Assembly (NCBI GenBank): GCA_023440825.1
Contig: JAEXRL010000023.1
Location: 62,001 to 126,000, forward strand
DNA: 64,000 nucleotides
Direction of reading: 5' to 3'
Source of the DNA: Pseudomonadota bacterium
GTDB taxonomy: Bacteria; Pseudomonadota; Gammaproteobacteria; Burkholderiales; Burkholderiaceae_B
Numbering within the stretch: position 1 is the first letter of the stretch; each line of letters starts with the position of its first letter. The position numbers and the translations under genes are program-made. Under the pieces are notes generated by a model, which saw only the letters and a program-made list of their open reading frames with translations, was not told the origin of the DNA and made no database searches. Positions 25,694-34,204 of this stretch are shown piece after piece.

Positions 25694-26959
25694 ATGGGGC
25701 GAGGAGAAACAAACTCAGTACGGCACTTTGGTGTGCGAAACTTTGGAAATAGGGCGCCCGCTTTTGCTGAGGCGACGGTAGCGGGTGATTTGATGTTTTT
25801 TCATGGTTTGCACTCGCCGCTTACTAATGATGGTGTTTGGTGTAAACCTTTGGGATTGAGGCAAGCGGAACGAGTATGGCAGCGATTGTATGAGTTGCTA
25901 GCTGAGGCAAGCTTGGGGATACAGCATTTAGTTCGCATGGATCAGTTTTATCCTGATTGGCATGTAGTGCCTTTTTATCATCATGTCCGTCGTCAGAGTG
26001 TGCCTTTAAGTCCCCCTAGTACATCTTTATTGCTACCTGGTCTAGTGCATCGCCAAGCATTGTTGGCGGTTGACGCATACGCTTGGGCGTCTCCGGGGCG
26101 TACTCCGGAATTTGTTTTCCCTAAATCTTTAGATATCCCTGCTACGTCTGCCTTCGCTCCAGTAGTTATTGCAGGTGAACGTATATTTGTAGCCGGCTTC
26201 ATGGCAGCTCACGGTGTGGGTGACTTACTAGGTATTGCACCAGAGGCTAAGGTTCCTGAAGGTCATTTATGGAAAGGGGAGCGTATTCAACTGGAAACGA
26301 CTTACATCATTGAGCAAAAGTTGAAGCCGGCCCTGAAGGCTGCAGGTTTAGGGCTGCAGCATGTATGTAAGGCGACAATTGCTTTGCGAGATTTGAACGA
26401 TTTATCAGCGATGTTAGTTTCTTGGAGACAGGCTTTTAATGAAGTGCCTCCTGCAATTTGCGTGATACCAACTAGTAACCCAGGTTTTGCAATAGAAGAT
26501 GCAAGGATTGAAATAAATCTTATAGCAAATAGGGAGCTGTCTGACGGAAAACAGGTGTCGGCAAGTGCTTATTTCGCGTCAGCTTTGCCAGAGGGGGTGC
26601 CCGTTTATAGGCGCTCAGGGGATTTTTTGTTTTTCTCAGCCTTGTTAGCTATTTGTAATGAGGGTGTTGTAGGTGTTGCTGAGCGTGGCAACCACTGTGT
26701 GAGCTTGGCGGAGAGGCAAACTGAATGGATCTTGGAAGGTGTACAAAAGGTGTGTTTGGCGGAGGGGACAAGCTTAGAAAGGGCAGTGAAAGTGACACAC
26801 TTTCATACTGATATGGCTGATTTTTTGCTTAGTGCGAAAGTGTGGGAAACATACTTGGAGAAGCAGCCTCTTCCTATCACAGCCTATGAGGTAAATGCGT
26901 TACCCAGTGAACATGCCAAAGTCCAGATAGAGATTTGTGTTTACTCGCCAATTAATTAA
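25694..26959 (+). CDS. Protein of three tandem RidA-like (YjgF/UK114) domains
   Basis: This 421-residue protein appears to be three RidA-like domains in one chain, about residues 20-150, 155-285 and 300-420. Each has a hydrophobic strand (DLMFFHGLHSP, RIFVAGFMAAHG, DFLFFSALLAI), then a long helix, a strand-helix unit (LVRMDQFYPDW, VCKATIALRDLNDL, AVKVTHFHTDM) and a terminal strand. RidA proteins hydrolyse reactive enamines/imines or act as deaminases and usually trimerise from single domains, so this may be a self-contained trimer. The conserved RidA Arg (PxR) is not evident, so catalysis may differ. RBS AAGGAGG supports the start. It lies between the pyridine genes and a second Bug gene. Confidence 0.7.
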   Translation: MGRGETNSVRHFGVRNFGNRAPAFAEATVAGDLMFFHGLHSPLTNDGVWCKPLGLRQAERVWQRLYELLAEASLGIQHLVRMDQFYPDWHVVPFYHHVRRQSVPLSPPSTSLLLPGLVHRQALLAVDAYAWASPGRTPEFVFPKSLDIPATSAFAPVVIAGERIFVAGFMAAHGVGDLLGIAPEAKVPEGHLWKGERIQLETTYIIEQKLKPALKAAGLGLQHVCKATIALRDLNDLSAMLVSWRQAFNEVPPAICVIPTSNPGFAIEDARIEINLIANRELSDGKQVSASAYFASALPEGVPVYRRSGDFLFFSALLAICNEGVVGVAERGNHCVSLAERQTEWILEGVQKVCLAEGTSLERAVKVTHFHTDMADFLLSAKVWETYLEKQPLPITAYEVNALPSEHAKVQIEICVYSPIN

Positions 26960-26976
26960 AAAATTAGGAGATCGGT

Positions 26977-27975
26977 ATGCGTTATTTATTATTGTGGAAA
27001 TCGAAGTTGTATTGCTTGGCTATTTTATTGTTGTTTGTTCAGTCCCCCATTTTAGCTTCAGCCGAGAGCAATTGGCCTAAGCAACAAGTGATAAAGTTGA
27101 TTGTGCCTTTTGGTGCGGGAGGAGGCTCAGACGCTGTTGCGAGAGTTCTGGCTCAGCATCTAGGCCAAAAATTGGGGCAGTCCATAGTGGTGGAGAATCG
27201 GCCTGGAGCAGGAGGGAGTATAGGTGCGGCTTATGTTGCACGTAGTCGTTCTGATGGATATACGCTGCTGTTAGGTTCGAGTTCGGAAGTCGTACAGTTT
27301 CCAGCAGTTAGCTCTACTGTTTCTTATGATCCACTTAAAGATTTTCAGCCTTTAGCATTAGTGGGAACGATGCCGCTAGTGATCGCTATTCATTCAGATG
27401 TACCTGCTGAGAATGTTCTGGAGTTGATCAATTATATTCGTGAGAATCCGGGAAAGCTAAATTACGGGTCGGCCGGAGTTGGCTCCTCTACACACTTGGG
27501 AATGGCGTTGTTTTTACAAAAGAACCAGCTCAATGTCAGTCATATTCCTTATCGTGGGAGTAGTCCTGTGGTGAGTGATTTGGTAGCTGGGACATTGGAT
27601 ATGGCTATGCCTACATTATCAGCAATTAAGCCATTTATTGAGGATCCACGCATTCGTATACTCTCATTGTCTACTGCGGACGATAGTGATTTATTGCCAA
27701 CGGTATCAGGTATGAAGGCGGCAGGTGTGGAGGATGTAAACGTAGAGTTATGGTTAGGAATATTGGCCCCAGCCGGGACTCCTGCAGGGATTAAGCAGCA
27801 ACTGGATACTGCTTTAACGGAGGTATTACGAAATCCAGAGCTGATTACAGCCATGGCTCAGCAAGGAGCTGTCGCTAGTAGGATTGTGGATGCCTCTAAG
27901 TTCGAAAGCTTGATTGAGAAAGAGCTAGGGCTTTGGAAGCAGGTAGTAAGACAAGGCAATATTCAGCTTGATTAA
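26977..27975 (+). CDS. Bug-type tripartite tricarboxylate transporter substrate-binding protein
   Basis: This is a 332-residue Bug receptor. A long signal peptide ends near residue 30 (ILASAES). Mature motifs are WPKQQVIKLIVPFGAGGGSD, HIPYRGSSPVV and LAPAGTP. It begins 17 bases after the triple-RidA gene with RBS TAGGAG, so the two are co-transcribed. Its last codon overlaps the 3' end of the convergent iclR gene by 4 bases. It is the second receptor associated with the pyridine region, and the ligand is unknown. Confidence 0.88.
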   Translation: MRYLLLWKSKLYCLAILLLFVQSPILASAESNWPKQQVIKLIVPFGAGGGSDAVARVLAQHLGQKLGQSIVVENRPGAGGSIGAAYVARSRSDGYTLLLGSSSEVVQFPAVSSTVSYDPLKDFQPLALVGTMPLVIAIHSDVPAENVLELINYIRENPGKLNYGSAGVGSSTHLGMALFLQKNQLNVSHIPYRGSSPVVSDLVAGTLDMAMPTLSAIKPFIEDPRIRILSLSTADDSDLLPTVSGMKAAGVEDVNVELWLGILAPAGTPAGIKQQLDTALTEVLRNPELITAMAQQGAVASRIVDASKFESLIEKELGLWKQVVRQGNIQLD

Positions 27976-28781
27976 TCCACTCTAGCCTGCTCATTCTCGG
28001 ACTCATACAGCAGATTTTCGACGTATTTAACCTCTTCACGTAAAACGGGCAATAGTTCTGCTTGGCGTTCACGTGTCAATCTTCCGGTAGTGGCCGCTAG
28101 CGTTAAGGCGGCGACGGGCGAGCCAGATGGCGACAAAATGGCTAGGCCCATGGCGGTCACTCCGGGCACAGCCCGCTCCCCAATTACTGCGTAACCCAGC
28201 TCCAGGCTATGGTTAATCGCGCGCTTGATATCCAGCACATCACAGTTTCCGTAAATGTCCAATCTAGGGCTTACGGCATCTAGGACTAAGCGAACTTCGT
28301 CTTCTGCCATGGCCAGCAATATGGCTAGTCCGCCAGCGTTGACACCTAGAGGTTGTCTGCTGCCTACCGTCACGACAGGGGTTTGTATAGAAAATCCACC
28401 CAGAGTTCGATCGATGCACACCGTATCGTTTCCCCTACGTAAAAATAAGAACGAAGTATCTCCGCTGGTTTGGGCGAGTCGCTGAAGCGAGGGCGAGCAC
28501 AGCTCTAATAAATTGAACGAGGGCGAGGCCGATGAGCCCAACTCAAAAGCCATTGGACCTAGACGGTAACGACGCGAGTGCTTATCACGCACAACCATTT
28601 GCTCGGCGATTAAGGCTGCAATGATGCGGTGAACTGTTGGGGCGTGTATTTGGCATTGTTTGGCCATATCAACAATACGCAACCCTTGATCCTGATTATC
28701 GGCCAGTAAGCGCAGAAGGGTGAACGTACGCTGTATGACTTGGGTGCCCTGTATTTTTTCGGCTTTCATTAAAATATCCAT
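27972..28781 (-). CDS. IclR family transcriptional regulator
   Basis: This is a 269-residue IclR regulator. The N-terminal wHTH is seen in QVIQRTFTLLRLLAD and CQIHAPTVHRIIAALIAEQM; the GAF-type effector domain follows (GSRQPLGVNAGGLAILLAM, PGVTAMGLAILSPSG). An internal ATG four codons downstream is an alternative start; neither has a clear ribosome site. It diverges from the imidase-like/CobW/asparaginase operon across a 97-base gap with a GTGTATA inverted repeat, and most likely controls that operon rather than the pyridine genes behind it. Confidence 0.87.
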   Translation of the reverse strand: MDILMKAEKIQGTQVIQRTFTLLRLLADNQDQGLRIVDMAKQCQIHAPTVHRIIAALIAEQMVVRDKHSRRYRLGPMAFELGSSASPSFNLLELCSPSLQRLAQTSGDTSFLFLRRGNDTVCIDRTLGGFSIQTPVVTVGSRQPLGVNAGGLAILLAMAEDEVRLVLDAVSPRLDIYGNCDVLDIKRAINHSLELGYAVIGERAVPGVTAMGLAILSPSGSPVAALTLAATTGRLTRERQAELLPVLREEVKYVENLLYESENEQARVD

Positions 28782-28806
28782 ATAGTGGATTGAATGATTG
28801 TCGGTT

Positions 28807-28851
28807 TTGACTCTGATGCTGTGTATACATTAAAAAATAATTTATATACAC
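28807..28851. promoter_or_regulatory. Inverted repeat GTGTATA/TATACAC, candidate IclR operator
   Basis: The arms GTGTATA (28821-28827) and TATACAC (28845-28851) are perfect complements around a 17-base A/T spacer. A -35-like TTGACT lies at 28807-28812, with an A/T-rich -10 region inside the repeat. The position between iclR and the divergent hydrolase operon suits a shared control site. Confidence 0.4.
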
Positions 28852-28878
28852 ATTATTATCAAGGAGATATTCCACATT

Positions 28879-29784
28879 ATGGTCAATACAGTAACACCTG
28901 CGATGACGCCTAGTGAGCGATTGCCTTATTCGGCCATCATAGATCGTCCTGCTTTGCCCGCGCCCAACAAGGCCAAGATTATCGTTTGGCCTATTGTGAA
29001 TGTGGAGCACTGGGATATTAGTCGTCCCATGGCTAGACAAGTGATCCCGCCTCCAACAGGGGTGACAAGCTTGCCGGATATTGCCAACTGGTCGTGGCAT
29101 GAATATGGCATGCGAGTTGGATTTTGGCGCTTAAAGGCCATGTTTGATCGCTTGGGCATTACGCCAACCTTGTCTATTAATGGGAATGTATGTAACAGCT
29201 ATCCACGCATTGCAGAAGCAGCTCTGGAGAAAAACTGGGAATTTATGGGGCATGGTTATATCCAAATGCCTGTGCACGCCGTGGCTGACCAGTTGGGCAT
29301 GATCGAGCAGACGCTAGAGGTGTTGAACACCTTCACTGGTAAGCAAGTGTGTGGATGGTTAGGCCCGGGTCTGACGCAGACCATGGAAACGGTCGACCTA
29401 TTAAGCGCCTCGGGCATTCAATACATTGCTGATTGGGTACTGGACGATGAGCCATGTCGCTTGCGTACTACCTCAGGATCAATGCTTGCTTTGCCCTATA
29501 CGGTAGAGCACAACGATATTCCCGTGATTGCCGTTCAGCATCATAGTGCTAGCGAGTTCCGTGACCGGATTAAAAATAGTTTTGATTATTTGTATCGCGA
29601 AGGCGAGGAGCGCGTGCGCATTATGGGTATCGCCCTGCATCCTTTCTTAAGTGGTGTGCCGCATCGCATGCGTTTTATCGAAGAAGCGTTTGACTATATG
29701 CATCAGCATGCTGATGTGAGTTTTATGACAGGAGAGCAAATCTCATCTTGGTACGAGCAAGTCGCTGCCCCTCAAACTGTTTAG
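28879..29784 (+). CDS. Polysaccharide-deacetylase-fold hydrolase (PuuE/cyclic imidase-like)
   Basis: This 301-residue protein belongs to the NodB-fold group that contains PuuE-type allantoinases and bacterial cyclic imidases. Recognisable stretches are KIIVWPIVNVEHWDI near residue 34, YGMRVGFWRLKAMFDRLG (75-92), a metal-type His in EFMGHGYIQMP and IALHPFLSGVPHRM near the C-terminus. There is no signal peptide, so it acts in the cytoplasm on a small molecule rather than on peptidoglycan. With an asparaginase-type gene and a CobW metallochaperone in the same operon, a metal-dependent imide/ureide hydrolase is a reasonable guess, not proven. Confidence 0.75.
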   Translation: MVNTVTPAMTPSERLPYSAIIDRPALPAPNKAKIIVWPIVNVEHWDISRPMARQVIPPPTGVTSLPDIANWSWHEYGMRVGFWRLKAMFDRLGITPTLSINGNVCNSYPRIAEAALEKNWEFMGHGYIQMPVHAVADQLGMIEQTLEVLNTFTGKQVCGWLGPGLTQTMETVDLLSASGIQYIADWVLDDEPCRLRTTSGSMLALPYTVEHNDIPVIAVQHHSASEFRDRIKNSFDYLYREGEERVRIMGIALHPFLSGVPHRMRFIEEAFDYMHQHADVSFMTGEQISSWYEQVAAPQTV

Positions 29785-29794
29785 GAGTTTACTG

Positions 29795-31021
29795 ATGCAA
29801 GATGCTATTTTTCCACAACAAAAAAACATGAAGCTGTTAGCGCAGCATACTCTGAATAATTATGGTGGTATCGGTGAAGGGATTGCTATGCAAATGCATA
29901 GTGATGGTCGTCGAATTCTATGGTTAGCGCATGAAAATGCTCCGAAGAATTTTTCGGCAGTCGATGTGACCGACCCGTTGAACATGAAGCTAATCGTGCA
30001 GACGGACTTGCCGCACGCAAAAATCCGCTCTAACTCTTTGGAGGTATCGGGAGACCTCATGGCCGTGGCTTATCAGGTCAGCGAGCCCGGTTTAGCTCCG
30101 GCCGGCTTTGATCTGTTTGACATTAGCATTCCGGAAAAACCACGCTTGATTTCCCATTTCGATGCCTCGGCGCCGCACTCACGTGGAGCGCATTGTTTAT
30201 GGTTTGTGGACGGCAAAACTATACATATGGCGTGTAGTGACCCAGAGCTCGTTCCCCATAACCAAAAAGATGATCAAATTTACCGGATTGTGGATGTCAG
30301 TAATCCGAGTAAGCCAGAGGCAGTCGGGCGCTGGCATTTGCCTGGCACGATGAAGGGCGACTCAGCGCCTCCGCCTGAGCGACTGGCACCTGAATTCGAT
30401 TCAGGATTTCGTGCCCACAATACGAATGTCTACCCTCAGCGCCCGGACAGATGTTATTTAGGATATCTGGATGCAGGCGCGTTCATTATGGACATTTCAG
30501 ACCTGAGTCGTCCTACGCCTATTTCTAGCTTTGTGCATTCGCCACCTTTTAAGGGTTTCACCCATACAGCGATGCCATTGTTCGATCGTGAACTGCTGGT
30601 AATCAGTGATGAAACGGTACAGGACAATGCTAAAGACTGGCCCAAGCTTGTCTGGCTAGTTGATATGAGTGATGAGCGTAATCTGGTAAGTGTATCGACT
30701 TTGCCTATGCCGCCAGTAGAGGTGTATGGCAAGCGCGGTGGGCGTTATGGCGCGCACAATATACACGAGAATACGCCTGTTCCAGGCTCGTGGGTATCGG
30801 ATGAGATTATTGTTTGCTCCTATTTTAATGGCGGTATCCGAGCATACGATATACGCGATCAGTACAGCCCCAGAGAAATCGCTTATTACGTTCCCGACGC
30901 CCCTGCTAACTCACCGGTAGGAGCGATACAGTTTAACGACGTATTTGTGGATGACAGGGGTTTAGTATTCGCGGTGGATCGTCATAGCGGTGGTTTGTAC
31001 GTATTGGAAATGAAGGTGTAG
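29795..31021 (+). CDS. LVIVD-repeat beta-propeller protein, unknown function
   Basis: This is a 408-residue predicted beta-propeller without a signal peptide. Repeat units of the LVIVD kind are visible (FSAVDVTDPLNMKLIVQT, FDLFDISIPEKPRLIS, YRIVDVSNPSKPEAVG, FIMDISDLSRPTPISS). Conserved-looking His residues appear at blade edges (GAHCLWF, RAHNTN, FTHTAMP, GAHNIHE), suggestive of a metal site as in selenium-binding-protein-like propellers. RBS AGGAG. It lies between the imidase-like gene and CobW. I do not recognise a specific function; a metal-dependent hydrolase or lyase of the pathway is possible. Confidence 0.65.
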   Translation: MQDAIFPQQKNMKLLAQHTLNNYGGIGEGIAMQMHSDGRRILWLAHENAPKNFSAVDVTDPLNMKLIVQTDLPHAKIRSNSLEVSGDLMAVAYQVSEPGLAPAGFDLFDISIPEKPRLISHFDASAPHSRGAHCLWFVDGKTIHMACSDPELVPHNQKDDQIYRIVDVSNPSKPEAVGRWHLPGTMKGDSAPPPERLAPEFDSGFRAHNTNVYPQRPDRCYLGYLDAGAFIMDISDLSRPTPISSFVHSPPFKGFTHTAMPLFDRELLVISDETVQDNAKDWPKLVWLVDMSDERNLVSVSTLPMPPVEVYGKRGGRYGAHNIHENTPVPGSWVSDEIIVCSYFNGGIRAYDIRDQYSPREIAYYVPDAPANSPVGAIQFNDVFVDDRGLVFAVDRHSGGLYVLEMKV

Positions 31022-31023
31022 GT

Positions 31024-32100
31024 ATGCGTACGGATCCACGTACCCCTGTGTTGATACTAACGGGCTTCTTAGGCAGTGGGAAGACCACGCTGCTTAAGCA
31101 AGTGCTCTCGCAACCAGAGCTGAGCAATTCCATGGTGATTGTGAATGAGTTCGGCGAGGTAGGTATAGACCATCAGTTATTAGATAGTTCGGACGACAAA
31201 ACTGTCTTGTTAGATAACGGATGTATGTGTTGCGAGCTACGCGGTGATTTGCAAGAGCTGTTGCTTGATCTGGATATGCGGCGTAGAGCCGGAAGCTTGC
31301 CCAGTTTTGATCGCGTCATTATTGAAACGAGTGGTTTGGCCGAGCCGGGGCCGATTGCGCAAACCCTTTATAGCGACGGCCCATTGGCACGTGAATTCCG
31401 GCTTGCACACACCATAGTGCTGGTGGACCCCTTGCACGGGGAACTGCGCGCGGCCGCGCCAAACATTGCGGAGTCGCAAATTAGCCATGCAGACCTGTTA
31501 ATCATTAGTAAGGCTGATTTGGTGAGCGCTCCGCAAATAGAAGCGGCGAAAACGTGGGCTAAGACCATCAATGCCTATGCCGATTGTATTAGCGTTGCGC
31601 ATGGGAAATTTGATCTGGCTCGTCTGATTGATGCTCATCCTTATCAAAGCCCTAGCTTCAGAAGGGCAGGACAAGGTTTGTTTGGTCGTTTCTTGGATCA
31701 GCCTGAACCCGATCAAAGTACCACGTCAGAGCCTAGAGTAGCCGGGGCTTATTTGCAGCGCCAAATGAGCCTGCATCCTAGCAGTGTCAGTAGCTTCACC
31801 CTAACGCTTCCAGCCTCCTTGGACTATGACACGTTTACGCTATTTTTAAATACGCTGATCCGGGCTAGAGGGAGTGACTTACTGCGCGTTAAGGGCTTAG
31901 TGTATTTCGATGGCAAGCCGGGAGTGCATCTGATTCAGGGGGTGCGCCATGTTTTTGATAAGCCCTTGGCATTAGATCAAAACGTATCGGTACAAAGTCT
32001 GGAGTCTACCTTGGTCTTTATCGTCCAAAACATGGAGAAGTCTGAGGTGGAGAAGTTGTGGGAAGCAATTGAAGTGTTAATGCAAAAAACGAATTACTAA
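31024..32100 (+). CDS. CobW/COG0523 family GTP-dependent metallochaperone
   Basis: This is a 358-residue G3E GTPase. The P-loop GFLGSGKT is at residues 14-21, the metal-binding CMCC motif is at 67-70, the Walker B-like ETSGLAEP follows, SKADLV is the guanine-specificity motif, and the C-terminal half is the CobW_C region. Such proteins insert Zn, Co or a related metal into client enzymes. It starts 2 bases after the propeller gene, so it is part of the operon. The clients are presumably the NodB-fold hydrolase and/or the propeller. Confidence 0.87.
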   Translation: MRTDPRTPVLILTGFLGSGKTTLLKQVLSQPELSNSMVIVNEFGEVGIDHQLLDSSDDKTVLLDNGCMCCELRGDLQELLLDLDMRRRAGSLPSFDRVIIETSGLAEPGPIAQTLYSDGPLAREFRLAHTIVLVDPLHGELRAAAPNIAESQISHADLLIISKADLVSAPQIEAAKTWAKTINAYADCISVAHGKFDLARLIDAHPYQSPSFRRAGQGLFGRFLDQPEPDQSTTSEPRVAGAYLQRQMSLHPSSVSSFTLTLPASLDYDTFTLFLNTLIRARGSDLLRVKGLVYFDGKPGVHLIQGVRHVFDKPLALDQNVSVQSLESTLVFIVQNMEKSEVEKLWEAIEVLMQKTNY

Positions 32101-32124
32101 TAAAGTGTATTTTAGGAGACAGTG

Positions 32125-33102
32125 ATGAAGCTTAATAAAATAGTGGCTTATGCCATCATGGGAGCAGGGCTCGCATTTTCCGCGACCTTGCAAGCTCAAA
32201 ATACGTACCCGAATGCGCCTGTGCGTATGGTGGTGGGATTTCCTCCTGGTGGTATTAGCGATGTCTTAGCACGTGCTGTTGCTAACGAGGCTGCCAAAGA
32301 ATTGGGACAGAGCATCATCGTTGAGAATCGCCCCGGGGCCGGTACGACGATTGCCGCTGGGCAGGTGGCTCGAGCCAAACCGGATGGGTATACCCTATTA
32401 TTTCAGGATCTCACTACGCATGCTATTAACGCCAGCTTATACAAAAAGCTAGCTTACGATACGATCGAAGACTTTACCCCGATTGCTACAGTCTCTACCT
32501 CGCCTTTGCTGTTGGTGGCTTCAAGCAAGTCACCGACCCAGAGTGTAAAGCAGTTGATCGACGAGATTTCGGCTAAACCCGGCGACTACTCTTATGGCAC
32601 CTCGGGAAATGGCACCATTATTCATTTGGCGAGTGAGGCGATGAATCAGGCCAATAAGCTTGATGTCGTGCATATTCCGTATGGAGGTAGTGCAGCGTTG
32701 ATCACTGCCACCATGACGGGAGACCTTAAGTATGCCTTCAGTAGCATGCCTCCTGCCGTTGCGCAGATTCAGGCCGGTTCGCTTCGGGGCTTAGCAGTGA
32801 CGACCCCGGAAAGGGTGAGTATTTTGCCAGACGTGCCAACGATTCGGGAGGCAGGTGTACCGGAAGCTGAGTTCGTTTTATATAGCGGTGTTTTAGCGCC
32901 AGCGGGCGTGCCTACGGATGTGGCTGATACGTTAAATAAAGCATTCCAGAAAGCCTCTCAAAGTCAGGCTGTCAGAGATGTATATCGTAATTTGGGGGCG
33001 AGTCCCGCGTATATGACGCAAGAGCAAATTACGCAGTTGCTGCAGAGCGAGATTCAGCGTTATGCCACGATTGTTGAGACAGCAGGTGTACAGACTAACT
33101 AA
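32125..33102 (+). CDS. Bug-type tripartite tricarboxylate transporter substrate-binding protein
   Basis: This is a 325-residue periplasmic Bug receptor. The signal peptide ends around residue 24 (TLQAQN). Motifs are YPNAPVRMVVGFPPGGISD, HIPYGGSAALI and LAPAGVP. I use the ATG at 32125, correctly spaced from TTAGGAGAC; a GTG one codon earlier is in frame. It is the fourth gene of the hydrolase/CobW operon and precedes a strong hairpin, so the following asparaginase gene may be expressed at a lower level or from its own start. Confidence 0.88.
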   Translation: MKLNKIVAYAIMGAGLAFSATLQAQNTYPNAPVRMVVGFPPGGISDVLARAVANEAAKELGQSIIVENRPGAGTTIAAGQVARAKPDGYTLLFQDLTTHAINASLYKKLAYDTIEDFTPIATVSTSPLLLVASSKSPTQSVKQLIDEISAKPGDYSYGTSGNGTIIHLASEAMNQANKLDVVHIPYGGSAALITATMTGDLKYAFSSMPPAVAQIQAGSLRGLAVTTPERVSILPDVPTIREAGVPEAEFVLYSGVLAPAGVPTDVADTLNKAFQKASQSQAVRDVYRNLGASPAYMTQEQITQLLQSEIQRYATIVETAGVQTN

Positions 33103-33123
33103 GTGACCTGATCGTGTTTTATA

Positions 33124-33149
33124 CCCCAGACCTTGTCTGGGGAGTTTTT
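33124..33149 (+). terminator. Rho-independent terminator after Bug gene
   Basis: The stem CCCCAGAC / GTCTGGGG (33124-33131 and 33135-33142) has a CTT loop and is followed by AGTTTTT. It is between the Bug gene and the asparaginase gene (start 33167), so it should attenuate expression of asparaginase from the operon promoter. Confidence 0.75.
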
Positions 33150-33166
33150 GATAATTGAGATAAAAA

Positions 33167-34165
33167 ATGTCGAGTTCATTACCTAAGGTGCTGATTGTCT
33201 CCACAGGGGGAACGATCACCATGACTGTAGGGGCAGGCAGTGGCCTGACTCCAACGTTAAGTGCGGATGATTTGCTGGCTGCGGTTCCAGCTCTACAAGA
33301 ATGTGCGCAGTTAGAAACACTAACCTTTAGTACGGTTCCGGGGGCTTCGTTGAGCTTGGAAGGTTTGGTGGAGCTGGCGAATGTTCTTAATCACCGCTTG
33401 GCTCTAGACATAGATGGGGCAGTAGTTATTCAAGGCACCGATACGATCGAGGAAACAGCATTTTTGTTGGATTTATTGCTGGACAGCGATAAGCCTGTAG
33501 TGGTGACTGGTGCGATGCGAGGAGCCAGTCAAGCGGGTGCCGACGGCCCTGCGAATCTGCTCGCGGCGGTGATTACCGCCGGGACGCCTCAGGCCTGTTC
33601 ACGTTCCGTGATGGTGGTATTAAATGATCAAATTCATAGTGCATTAACGGTACAAAAAAGTCACACTGGCTTTACTTCTGCATTTAGCTCACCCTCTACC
33701 GGTCCTGTGGGGATGGTTTGTGAGGGTCAGGCGGTGTTCTATTACCCAGCGTTAACCCGGCGTCAGCGTTTTCCACAGACTGAACGATTAGCACCCGTGG
33801 CGATAGTGAAAGCCAGCTTAGGTGAGTCTGCCGCATTATTAGAGTCGGCAGCAGAACTGGGCTATGAGGGGATTGTGATTGAGGCAATGGGTGCTGGCCA
33901 TCTGCCGCAGGACTGGGCGGATAGCGTTGAAAAAATAGCAGCGCGTTTACCCGTGGTGTTGGCAGTACGCACGGCCGCGGGAGCTGTGTTTACTCGAACC
34001 TATGGATTTAAAGGGTCAGAAATTGATTTGATCGCACGAGGTGTGATTCCTGCTGGCCTATTAGATCCTTTGAAAGCTCGTTTGTTATTGGCCACAATTT
34101 TGCCGCGAGGCACAGATAGGCAGGCGATTGGCGCAGCCTTTCAGCATTATATGACGTCGCAATAA
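33167..34165 (+). CDS. Asparaginase family amidohydrolase
   Basis: This is a 332-residue type L-asparaginase/glutaminase fold enzyme without a signal peptide. The first catalytic Thr is in VSTGGTIT (residues 12-19). The second active-site motif is VVIQGTDTIEETAFLL, near 86-101, with Thr and Asp preserved, followed by KPVVVTGAMR. It would hydrolyse asparagine or a similar half-amide to the diacid and ammonia. Its place behind the imidase-like operon makes succinamate-type half-amides worth considering. The terminator just upstream partly separates it from that operon. Confidence 0.87.
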   Translation: MSSSLPKVLIVSTGGTITMTVGAGSGLTPTLSADDLLAAVPALQECAQLETLTFSTVPGASLSLEGLVELANVLNHRLALDIDGAVVIQGTDTIEETAFLLDLLLDSDKPVVVTGAMRGASQAGADGPANLLAAVITAGTPQACSRSVMVVLNDQIHSALTVQKSHTGFTSAFSSPSTGPVGMVCEGQAVFYYPALTRRQRFPQTERLAPVAIVKASLGESAALLESAAELGYEGIVIEAMGAGHLPQDWADSVEKIAARLPVVLAVRTAAGAVFTRTYGFKGSEIDLIARGVIPAGLLDPLKARLLLATILPRGTDRQAIGAAFQHYMTSQ

Positions 34166-34174
34166 ACGCTTTTC

Positions 34175-34195
34175 CTTGCCCGCTAAGCGGGCAAG
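34175..34195. terminator. Hairpin between convergent asparaginase and XRE genes
   Basis: The stem CTTGCCCGC / GCGGGCAAG has a TAA loop. It is GC-rich and perfect but has no T-tract on the plus side and only a weak one on the minus side, so efficiency is uncertain. Confidence 0.5.
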
Positions 34196-34204
34196 TGTGC
34201 TGAC

